In this document: in pieces, positions 6,610 through 11,663 of the stretch | How positions within the stretch are numbered: the first letter of the stretch is position 1 | Layout of the letters: the number at the start of each line of letters is the position of its first letter | NCBI GenBank assembly: GCA_910587135.1 | Contig: CAJULF010000071.1 | Span: forward strand, 1-11,663 | Reading direction: 5' to 3' | DNA from: an uncultured Oscillospiraceae bacterium | GTDB taxonomy: Bacteria > Bacillota > Clostridia > Oscillospirales > Ruminococcaceae | Length of the DNA: 11,663 bases | Made by a program: the position numbers and the translations under genes | The notes under the pieces: model-generated | The model's input: only the letters and a program-made list of their open reading frames with translations | What the model was told of the DNA's origin: nothing | Databases searched by the model: none

Positions 6610-6635
6610 ACGGCTCTGCGTGATTACAGAGCCGT
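6610..6635. other. Perfect 9-bp inverted repeat (hairpin)
   Basis: ACGGCTCTG (6610-6618) and CAGAGCCGT (6627-6635) flank an 8-nt loop, only 5 bp from the previous hairpin. No U-tract follows on either strand. The pair of adjacent hairpins separates the hairpin-rich region from the SHOCT-like gene and could mark RNA processing or protein binding. Confidence 0.6.
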
Positions 6636-6646
6636 TCCCATGTATT

Positions 6647-6892
6647 TTAACAGCGAATTTCTTCGCTTGTTTGCCTGTAAACATTGTCGTATTTGCCCCG
6701 CACCCCCGACATCGGGAATATTTCAGACTGCTGCTGGCGCAGCATCATAGGACTCTCACCTCGGCATGGTTCTCATGCCGCCGCCCCCACTGCTTCTAAC
6801 TTATGGCCGGACGGAAGTATCATTATCCCCCCGCGCAGGTCATCGCGCACCGACTGCCACATCGGTTTCGGGAGCTGCTCTTTATCGCTCGG
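6647..6892 (-). pseudogene. Coding-like frame interrupted by one TGA
   Basis: One minus-strand frame runs from just after a TAA (6895-6893) to the TAA at 6649-6647, with a single TGA at 6775-6773. The first part reads SDKEQLPKPMWQSVRDDLRG then GIMILPSGHKLEAVGAAA. The second has its own ATG ATG at 6748, with AGGTGAG upstream at good spacing, and reads MMLRQQQSEIFPMSGVRGKY then DNVYRQTSEEIRC. It could be two tiny genes, one gene broken by a stop, or chance frames across structured RNA. I do not recognise a family. Confidence 0.25.
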
Positions 6893-7068
6893 TTATAAAT
6901 CAACTTACGGAATATTGTGAGTCATAGCTCGTCCGGCAAAGTGCCGTGCTTGTCCGACCTTGTGATTCAGGGAACGTCTTGGCGGAGTGCTCCTGCCGCT
7001 TTCAACCACTAAGGGCTGCGCGGGGGAAGGTATCTGAAATACTGCATATTAAATTTTCAAAGAGCAAC

Positions 7069-7091
7069 AGAGGGGTAAAATTTAACCCTCT
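7069..7091 (-). terminator. Weak terminator-like hairpin after the sigma-like gene
   Basis: AGAGGG and CCCTCT (7069-7074 and 7086-7091) form a stem that continues past one mismatch through an A/T-rich inner part. On the minus strand it is followed by GTTGCTCTTTG, a poor U-tract. It sits 37 bp beyond the stop codon at 7128. It may reduce rather than stop transcription into the recombinase region. Confidence 0.35.
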
Positions 7092-7127
7092 ATATATAAG
7101 CCACGAAAAACGGAAAAATAAACCCCC

Positions 7128-7532
7128 TTATTCCAAAAATTTTTTTAATTTTTTAATAATTCTTTTCATTCGACTTGATATAGCCATTTCGGAAACGCCT
7201 TCCTCGGCGGCGATATTTTTTTGGAGTTCCTTATTCCAATATACTCGGATCAGAAGCTCCTTTTGCTGCGGCTGCAATTTTTCAATTGCCGCCATAAGTG
7301 CCTTATGCAGTTCAGCCTTGAGAGCATCGTCCAGCGGATCGCTGTCGTCGGGTATGTAGCGTCCTTTTTCCTCCAATTCCGACATATAAGTATGGCGGCG
7401 TGTTTCCTTGCGGTCGATTTTGGCTGCCGCCTCGTCCATTTCGGCAATATATTTGCCGAGTTCTTCATCGACCTCAACTTCCGTAACCTCGCCGGGGATT
7501 TTGCTTAAAAATTCATAGTATTTAACTATCAT
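7128..7532 (-). CDS. Sigma-70 region-4-like DNA-binding protein
   Basis: 134 residues. The C-terminal third (KLQPQQKELLIRVYWN followed by IAAEEGVSEMAISSRMKR) has the sigma-70 region 4 helix-turn-helix pattern, with a basic end (IIKKLKKFLE). The N-terminal two thirds are charged and helical, with no region 2, so it is not a complete sigma factor. Genes of this type sit in Tn916/Tn1549-like conjugative elements (Orf7-like) and are thought to help control transfer or recombination genes; that role is inferred here. AGGAGGT (7544-7538) is 5 nt before the ATG at 7532. The same frame stays open back to a GTG at 7832, but that route crosses two terminator hairpins and lacks coding character, so it is rejected. 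It is probably first in the leftward unit leading to the recombinases. Confidence 0.82.
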   Translation of the reverse strand: MIVKYYEFLSKIPGEVTEVEVDEELGKYIAEMDEAAAKIDRKETRRHTYMSELEEKGRYIPDDSDPLDDALKAELHKALMAAIEKLQPQQKELLIRVYWNKELQKNIAAEEGVSEMAISSRMKRIIKKLKKFLE

Positions 7533-7538
7533 GTTAAA

Positions 7539-7583
7539 CCTCCTGTGTTTTTTCGTTGTTGAATGAAACGAGAACACAGGAGG
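7539..7583 (-). promoter_or_regulatory. Hairpin sequestering the ribosome binding site of the sigma-like gene
   Basis: On the minus strand CCTCCTGTGTT (7583-7573) pairs exactly with AACACAGGAGG (7549-7539), 11 bp. An inner 5-bp stem (7567-7571 with 7553-7557) extends it. The 3' arm contains the AGGAGG used by the gene at 7532. When folded, the ribosome binding site would be closed, so translation should need an opening event such as ribosome passage, a protein, or temperature. Confidence 0.7.
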
Positions 7584-7635
7584 CGGGGCGCGAGAGGAGT
7601 AATGTGTCAAATATCTTCTTTTTTTGACAAATAAA

Positions 7636-7665
7636 AGGCGCGTTTGCCGTAAAGCAAACGCGCCT
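7636..7665 (-). terminator. Second attenuator-type hairpin in the leader
   Basis: A perfect 12-bp stem, AGGCGCGTTTGC (7636-7647) with GCAAACGCGCCT (7654-7665), and a 6-nt loop. On the minus strand it is followed by TTTATTTG (7635-7628), so it can act as a leftward intrinsic terminator. It lies between the leader promoter and the sigma-like gene with no protein gene ending before it, which fits attenuation. Confidence 0.7.
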
Positions 7666-7684
7666 CCGAATTTTATTTTGAAAA

Positions 7685-7834
7685 TTATTTCCCTTTTTCG
7701 GTGTTTAAGGGGATTACGACGGAATTTTGTCGACAAAAAAAGCCCCGCAGTTTTATGTAAAACTGCGGGGCTATGACTTTCATTATGCGACGGTTTATAT
7801 GGTCGCGTTCGTTCGTCGATTTTATTAAACACAT
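7685..7834 (-). CDS. Leader ORF spanning the attenuator (49 codons)
   Basis: ATG at 7834 follows AAGGA (7843-7839) at short spacing. The ORF begins MCLIKSTNERDHINRRIMK and covers the whole terminator hairpin, ending at TAA 7687-7685. A GTG two bases further on (7832) opens another frame, VFNKIDERTRPYKPSHNESH, that stays open into the sigma-like gene. From memory, peptides like the second frame are annotated near clostridial mobile elements, which suggests the DNA of this leader is conserved. Which frame is translated is not decidable here. A ribosome on either would disrupt the terminator stem. Confidence 0.35.
   Translation of the reverse strand: MCLIKSTNERDHINRRIMKVIAPQFYIKLRGFFCRQNSVVIPLNTEKGK
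7734..7772 (-). terminator. Strong leader terminator (attenuator)
   Basis: A perfect 14-bp stem, AGCCCCGCAGTTTT (7741-7754) with AAAACTGCGGGGCT (7759-7772), a 4-nt loop, and seven Ts directly after it on the minus strand (7740-7734). It lies about 94 nt downstream of the predicted transcript start and inside the 49-codon leader ORF, the arrangement of translation-coupled attenuators. Confidence 0.85.
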
Positions 7835-7841
7835 TTTTTCC

Positions 7842-7853
7842 TTATTCTATCAT
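7842..7853 (-). CDS. Three-codon upstream ORF (Met-Ile-Glu-stop)
   Basis: GGAAGG on the minus strand precedes ATG (7853-7851), giving ATG-ATA-GAA-TAA. It ends next to the AAGGA of the following leader ORF, so termination could feed initiation there. Such minimal ORFs occur in ribosome-stalling leaders of resistance and mobile-element genes. It is speculative as a coded peptide. Confidence 0.25.
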   Translation of the reverse strand: MIE

Positions 7854-7872
7854 TTTGCCGTCCTTCCTTTTT

Positions 7873-7901
7873 ATTATACAATATTGCGACATCAAAAACA
7901 A
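7873..7901 (-). promoter_or_regulatory. Promoter of the sigma-like / recombinase unit
   Basis: On the minus strand TATAAT (7878-7873) is a perfect -10 box. With a 17-bp spacer the -35 position is TTGTTT (7901-7896), a weak match. Predicted start is near 7866, about 334 nt before the sigma-like ATG. A perfect 10-bp palindrome, AGAGCGCTCT (7930-7939), lies about 65 bp upstream of the start and could bind a regulator that compensates for the weak -35 box. Confidence 0.6.
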
Positions 7902-7980
7902 TGTATTTACAAATTATTTTTGTGAAAACAGAGCGCTCTTGTCGATTTTCGCTCTTGATTTAACACTATGTACTTTCATA

Positions 7981-8013
7981 AAAAAAGAGCCTCACTGTTA
8001 CATGAGGCTCTTT
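7981..8013 (-). terminator. Terminator of the surface-protein gene
   Basis: An 11-bp stem, AAAGAGCCTCA (7984-7994) with TGAGGCTCTTT (8003-8013), and an 8-nt loop, followed on the minus strand by further Ts. It lies 33 bp beyond the stop at 8046 and separates that gene from the leader promoter at 7873-7901. Confidence 0.85.
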
Positions 8014-8045
8014 GAATTATTTGTATAATACTTAATAAATGATTA

Positions 8046-11000
8046 TCAATCTTTTTTCTTCCGAGATGTAAATACAACCACTGCAGCAAGCAGCGCTGTC
8101 AGCGGAACAAAGGATACCGCCGCACCCGTTGCGGGATTTTCGTTATTTTCGGGAGTATTGCTGTCCGACTCGGGTAACGCAGTTTCATCGTCCGGCAATT
8201 TGCTGTCGCCGCTCGGCGTATCGCTCTCGCTCGGCTGAACATCGGAATTTTCGTTATCGGGAGCGTCCTTCTCGCTGTACACCAGCGCATAAGTCGAAAA
8301 TCTATCGGTTTCGACGGTCACGGTCTTATCATCGTCGTCAAGATCGGGGAGTACGGCGGTTTCGCCGTTGTGAACACGGATAACCGAGAATTTCCGTCCG
8401 TCCCTTTGCAGTGCGTCGGACAGGTCAAAAATAACCTTGACGGGCGCGCTTGTTTCGGTGACTTTTTCGTCCGAGCCGCCTATATTTTTCAGCAAGCCGA
8501 CGTCAAAATATTCGCCGATCTTAAAATTATTTATACCGCAAACCGCTTCGACAAGCTCCTTGTCGGAATCGGGAACGGTTCCGTTCCCGACCGTAAGGAT
8601 TATCTTTATATCGGTACCGTTTTCTGCGGCCTCTTTGTCAGCCTCGGTAAGAACGATATCCGCAAGCTTGTCGAGAGGACCGGCAAGCTCCGCTTTGGGA
8701 GCGTTTTCGCCGTTCTGCGTATCTGCCGTGATGCTTCCGACAGAGGGTGCTTGAGGTTCGTCCGGTGTGGTCGGCTTCGAGGGGCTGCCCGAGCTGCCTT
8801 GATTTCCCGAGCCTCCCGTCGCGGGGAGCGTTTCGGTTTTCGTTCTTCCGCAGACCGTACACTCGAATTTTTTCTCGCCTGATACGGTCGCTGTCGGCTG
8901 TTTCGTTACCGTACCCCGATCCCAATTGTGCGCGGCTTCATCGCCTCTTACGTCATGTCCGCAGGTCGCCGCGTGCCAGTGGCTTGCGTCGTTGCCCGAC
9001 CATTCTTGTGAATAGGTGTGCGTATGTTCTTCCGGAGGATCGGGATTTTCGTTTTCGAGCCTGGGAATGCTCTCGGTTTTCGTTTTTTGGCAAACGGTAC
9101 AAGTGTAGGTCTTAATGCCCGCTTCGGTTTCAGTCGGCTGTTTGGTGATCGCACCGCTATCCCATGCGTGAGCCGCTTCGTCCTTTTTCATGCCGCAGCC
9201 TCCCACACATTCATGCCAATGACTGAAATCGTCCCCGCTCCAATCGGAGCCCCATTCGTGCGTGTGGTTGAGCGGCGCTATCGGTTCCGTTTTCGTTTCT
9301 CCGCAGACGGTGCAGGAAAAGGTTTTCAGACCCGATTCGGTTTCTGTCGGCTGCTTGGTGACCTCGCCGCCGTTCCATGCGTGACCGGGTGCCGGAACAT
9401 TTTCCTGTACTTTGATAACTTCGCCGCAAACGGAGCAATGCTTTCCCTCGGTCTTGCCGTCGGCTGTGCAGGTCGCCGCAACTGCCGCGTCAATTACCTC
9501 GGTATGCCCCTTTGCGCTTATTGTTATATCCGTGATCTGATTTTCTCCCGCCGCGTCGCCGTAATTGTTGCCGCATTTTGAACAGCTCCAGTACTCAATC
9601 GTTCCCGCATTCACGCAATCGGCGTCTGCCTTTGCGTGATGAGTGAGCGCATGAATGTGACCAAGCGGAGGAATGACCTCGGTTTTGATTTCATTGCATT
9701 TCGAGCAGGTAAAGGTTTTCACTCCCTCACTGTCCTCTGTCGCAGGAGTGGTTACAGTGCCGTTATCCCAAGAGTGACCGCCCGCGGGAACAGTCGTCTG
9801 CGCAATTAAAATCTCGCCACACACCGAGCAATGCTTGCCCTCGGTCTTGCCGTCGGTCGTACAAGTCGCCGCGACTGCCGCGTCAATTACCTCGGTATGT
9901 CCTTTTGCGCTTACAGTTATATCGGCGATCTGATTTTCTGCCGCCGCGTCGCCGTAATTCCTGCCGCACTCGGAACAACTCCAATATTCGACAGTTCCGT
10001 CATTTGTGCAGTCCGATTCTGTTTTTTCGTGATGGGTCAGTTTATGGGCTGTCATCGGTATTTCCGTGTCCGTGATTTCGGTCAGACCGTCCCCGTCCGA
10101 AAAACTCTTCCCGCAAACGGAGCAGTCCCAATATTCCAAAACGCCCGTATGCGTACAGTTCGCTTCCACCTTTTCATGATGGGTCAATGCCGTGCCGTCA
10201 CCGTGAAGGCACGGCAGAATTATGACAGGCTTTGAAACAGTTCCTTTATCCGCATGGGTATAGACGGCGGTATATTCCAGATCGGACATCTTTGTAACGC
10301 TTAAATTCCATCCGTCCATATCAATCCGGAATATCTGACCGCAGATCTCCTTTCCGGAAACCGTTATTTCCTGTTCAATTTCCGCCGCCATGTCCGCCGA
10401 TGTATAGTGCATATCCGTAGGAACGGTAATCATGTCGGAAGTTGGATTGCTTGTAATGTAATAAGTACCGTTCGGGTCAAGGGCTGTGCCGTCTGCCAAT
10501 GTCAGACAGCTTTCATCCGCGAGGCAGAGAGTGCCTGCGCTGGAATTACTGCCGCTTCCGCGACCAAAGCCATAGGCAATGCCCCATTGGTCATTGCATG
10601 CTCCGGTATTCAACGTCACAAGACCGCCATTGATGGTCAGAGTGCCGCCGCTGCCGGATTTGCCGTTATAAATACCGCCGCCTATTCCGGCACCGCCATA
10701 GTAACCATCATCATCGCCGCCTGTCGCTGTAACGGTTCCTCCGTTGATGGTAACGATTCCGCCGTTTCCACCGAAGGGTCTATCGTAGTCGCCACCTGCG
10801 CCGCCGATACCGGCAGCGCAAGCACTGCCGATTGCGGTGATCGTTCCGCCGTTGATTATTACTTTACCACAGTTGAGGTCACCGGTATTATCATCAGGAT
10901 CATAAAAACCGCCGCCGATACCTGCACCTCCGCTGCTCCCTGAGACATTCAGTGAACCTGTACTTTGTTCCGTAATGACCAATGCTGCATCCACAGGCAC

Positions 11001-11426
11001 ATAAATTCCGGCCATACCTTGACTGACACTAATAGAGTTTGTTCCGTCTATGGTCAGGTTCATCATCCCGCCGGGCATGACGCCAACCTTAGCTTCTATA
11101 AGGGTCAGGTCCGAAAATGTAATATTATGAGAGCCGCTTTCCACAAGAATTCTTGCGTTTCTGCCCGCAAAAGCGTTTGTGCTCTGCGTAATAATATGTC
11201 CTTGACAGTCGCTGCCGCATTCTTCTTCGGTAAAAATTACGCTTTCACCATTTGCAGTAAATTGGAAATCGCCGATTGCAAGGGGTATTGGCGCACCGCC
11301 ATCGTCCAAAGCCGCTGCCGCCGTGCCGTAAGTCAGCGTATTAAACGCCAACGCTGCCGCCAACAGAACGCCCGCACCCTTTTTCAGCTTCGCTCTCCCT
11401 GCTTTCAAATAGCTGATCTTGTCCAT
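8046..11426 (-). CDS. Cell-wall-anchored surface protein with CxxC modules
   Basis: 1126 residues, secreted and probably sortase-anchored. A signal peptide (residues 1-39: basic KLKKG, then VLLAAALAFNTL, cleavage after the Ala run) leads to a glycine-rich region (about 60-330) with repeated TINGGTVTATGG and AGIGGG, typical of right-handed beta-helix surface proteins. About 400-860 holds nine CxxC pairs (CSVCG, CSECG, CTVCG) plus one CVGGC, each in a module with an earlier Cys and nearby His; two 131-residue units are near copies. Then come a Ser/Pro linker, a beta-sandwich-like domain with DRFSTYALVYSE (to about 1040), an acidic stalk, NPATG at 1097-1101, a hydrophobic segment and RKKKD. An internal LPATG (867-871) has no membrane segment after it. 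AAAGGAG (11443-11437) precedes ATG by 10 nt. Binding partner unknown; likely adhesion or display. Confidence 0.9.
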   Translation of the reverse strand: MDKISYLKAGRAKLKKGAGVLLAAALAFNTLTYGTAAAALDDGGAPIPLAIGDFQFTANGESVIFTEEECGSDCQGHIITQSTNAFAGRNARILVESGSHNITFSDLTLIEAKVGVMPGGMMNLTIDGTNSISVSQGMAGIYVPVDAALVITEQSTGSLNVSGSSGGAGIGGGFYDPDDNTGDLNCGKVIINGGTITAIGSACAAGIGGAGGDYDRPFGGNGGIVTINGGTVTATGGDDDGYYGGAGIGGGIYNGKSGSGGTLTINGGLVTLNTGACNDQWGIAYGFGRGSGSNSSAGTLCLADESCLTLADGTALDPNGTYYITSNPTSDMITVPTDMHYTSADMAAEIEQEITVSGKEICGQIFRIDMDGWNLSVTKMSDLEYTAVYTHADKGTVSKPVIILPCLHGDGTALTHHEKVEANCTHTGVLEYWDCSVCGKSFSDGDGLTEITDTEIPMTAHKLTHHEKTESDCTNDGTVEYWSCSECGRNYGDAAAENQIADITVSAKGHTEVIDAAVAATCTTDGKTEGKHCSVCGEILIAQTTVPAGGHSWDNGTVTTPATEDSEGVKTFTCSKCNEIKTEVIPPLGHIHALTHHAKADADCVNAGTIEYWSCSKCGNNYGDAAGENQITDITISAKGHTEVIDAAVAATCTADGKTEGKHCSVCGEVIKVQENVPAPGHAWNGGEVTKQPTETESGLKTFSCTVCGETKTEPIAPLNHTHEWGSDWSGDDFSHWHECVGGCGMKKDEAAHAWDSGAITKQPTETEAGIKTYTCTVCQKTKTESIPRLENENPDPPEEHTHTYSQEWSGNDASHWHAATCGHDVRGDEAAHNWDRGTVTKQPTATVSGEKKFECTVCGRTKTETLPATGGSGNQGSSGSPSKPTTPDEPQAPSVGSITADTQNGENAPKAELAGPLDKLADIVLTEADKEAAENGTDIKIILTVGNGTVPDSDKELVEAVCGINNFKIGEYFDVGLLKNIGGSDEKVTETSAPVKVIFDLSDALQRDGRKFSVIRVHNGETAVLPDLDDDDKTVTVETDRFSTYALVYSEKDAPDNENSDVQPSESDTPSGDSKLPDDETALPESDSNTPENNENPATGAAVSFVPLTALLAAVVVFTSRKKKD
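9255..9647 (-). repeat. 131-codon repeat unit, second copy
   Basis: Starts LTHHAKADADC and ends near PLNHTHE. It aligns with the preceding unit at an exact 393-bp offset, with long nearly identical stretches, for example the part encoding GHTEVIDAAVAATC and DGKTEGKHCSVCGE. Ends of the unit are set by the LTHH motif and may be shifted by a few codons. Confidence 0.85.
9648..10040 (-). repeat. 131-codon repeat unit, first copy
   Basis: Starts LTHHEKTESDC at 10040 and contains three Cys modules. A shorter, more divergent relative precedes it (LTHHEKVEANC). The high DNA similarity to the next unit suggests a fairly recent in-frame duplication that could change the length of the protein by recombination. 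Confidence 0.85.
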
Positions 11427-11436
11427 ATCGTCATTG

Positions 11437-11459
11437 CTCCTTTCGGAGAAAAATTCTCC
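11437..11459 (-). promoter_or_regulatory. Two competing hairpins over the ribosome binding site
   Basis: On the minus strand GGAGAA-TTT-TTCTCC (11459-11445) and CTCC-GAAA-GGAG (11448-11437) share the CTCC segment and cannot form together. The second, closed by a GAAA tetraloop, buries the AAAGGAG of the surface-protein gene; the first would free it. This is a candidate translational switch. Stems are short, so it may be weak. Confidence 0.4.
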
Positions 11460-11484
11460 CGATTGCTTTATTCCCGATTTTTTC

Positions 11485-11494
11485 GTGTTAACAC
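11485..11494. promoter_or_regulatory. Perfect palindrome GTGTTAACAC, candidate operator
   Basis: A 10-bp perfect palindrome. A related 8-bp palindrome, TGTTAACA, lies at 11565-11572 next to the predicted transcript start. The two GTTAAC cores flank the terminator-like hairpin 79 bp apart. They could bind a dimeric repressor at both sites. Confidence 0.35.
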
Positions 11495-11561
11495 AAAAAA
11501 CGCCGACAGCGGAGCGTTAGGCGGGATACGGTGATCCCGTCAAACAGCTCCGCCGTCGGCG
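11495..11561 (-). terminator. Terminator-like hairpin in the surface-gene upstream region
   Basis: 15-nt arms (11501-11515 and 11547-11561) pair fully in the minus-strand RNA, with one G-U that is an A/C mismatch on the plus strand. An inner GGGAT/ATCCC stem lies in the loop, and six Ts follow on the minus strand (11500-11495). It is either an attenuator in the leader of the surface-protein gene, if the promoter at 11575 is right, or the terminator of a gene beyond the window. Confidence 0.7.
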
Positions 11562-11574
11562 GTCTGTTAACATT

Positions 11575-11603
11575 ATTATATTTAAAGGGAAACGACAAAT
11601 GGA
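11575..11603 (-). promoter_or_regulatory. Possible promoter of the surface-protein gene
   Basis: TATAAT on the minus strand (11580-11575) is a perfect -10 box in an A/T-rich setting. The -35 position (TCCATT, 11603-11598) matches poorly. Predicted start is near 11568, overlapping TGTTAACA. If used, transcripts must pass the terminator-like hairpin before reaching the gene. Confidence 0.4.
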
Positions 11604-11613
11604 CAGACTTATC

Positions 11614-11663
<50 letters not shown>

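Larger units (their letters stand above)
6636..7127 (-). other. Hairpin-rich intergenic region, possible structured RNA
   Basis: About 490 bp between the sigma-like gene and the paired hairpins, with no long ORF. Read leftward it contains many short stems: AGCGAA/TTCGCT closed by a GAAA tetraloop (6652-6667), CGGCATG/CATGCCG (6762-6780), TGCTGC/GCAGCA around 6729-6745, ACCGA/TCGGT near 6850-6867, and CGGCA/TGCCG near 6934-6946. The GNRA loop appears only in the minus-strand RNA. It also holds the interrupted frame described separately. A large structured RNA, part of a degenerate ribozyme or intron, or an eroded gene are all possible. Confidence 0.35.

Noticed and set aside
8370..10943. Several 100-190-codon plus-strand ORFs opposite the surface-protein gene
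   Set aside because: They reflect the biased codons of the repeat-rich gene on the other strand; composition is rich in Arg, Cys and Phe with no domain motif.

Overview
The window looks like an accessory (mobile-element) region from a gut-type Clostridia/Oscillospiraceae bacterium. The reasons are low-to-moderate GC with AGGAGG-type ribosome binding sites, large serine recombinases of the clostridial conjugative-element type, a small SHOCT-like protein, a sigma-70 region-4-like protein, and a cell-wall-anchored surface protein rich in CxxC modules. The species cannot be fixed from the sequence.

Layout, left to right. 1-448 is non-coding or decayed: an exact 81-bp direct repeat (50-130 and 208-288) carries what may be the end of a lost transposase reading frame. 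A near-consensus promoter (449-477) drives a rightward tyrosine integrase (537-1721). Between 1722 and 1945 there is a short leftward transcription unit, made of a perfect TTGACA-17-TATAAT promoter and a hairpin terminator about 110 nt downstream. From 6261 down to 1946 a tightly overlapping leftward operon encodes a catalytic large serine recombinase, a recombinase-domain protein with no catalytic domain, a second catalytic serine recombinase, a 45-residue ribbon-helix-helix (RHH) protein with a TTG start, and a double-RHH protein with an acidic tail. Upstream and on the same strand lie a 46-residue SHOCT-like protein (6377-6517), about 600 bp of hairpin-rich DNA without a convincing gene, and a sigma-region-4-like protein (7128-7532).

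The sigma-like gene has an unusually elaborate leader of more than 300 nt: a promoter, a three-codon ORF, a 49-codon leader ORF overlapping a strong terminator, a second terminator-like hairpin, and a hairpin that buries the ribosome binding site. This resembles an attenuator switch controlling a recombination module. The right third (8046-11426) is one leftward gene for a 1126-residue secreted protein: signal peptide, glycine-rich beta-helix-like domain, about ten Cys-pair modules including a 131-codon tandem duplication, acidic stalk, NPATG sorting signal, membrane anchor. Its upstream region contains alternative hairpins over the ribosome binding site, a terminator-like hairpin, and a CTGT tetranucleotide tract of at least 12 copies that runs off the window end.

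My overall reading is the recombination end of one integrative element (serine recombinase/RHH/SHOCT/sigma) next to a tyrosine-integrase end, with a surface adhesin-like gene beside them. The points most worth a second look are the triple recombinase plus triple RHH operon with its hidden 45-residue gene, the layered leader of the sigma-like gene, the small leftward transcription unit at 1775-1919, and the tetranucleotide tract upstream of the surface protein gene.
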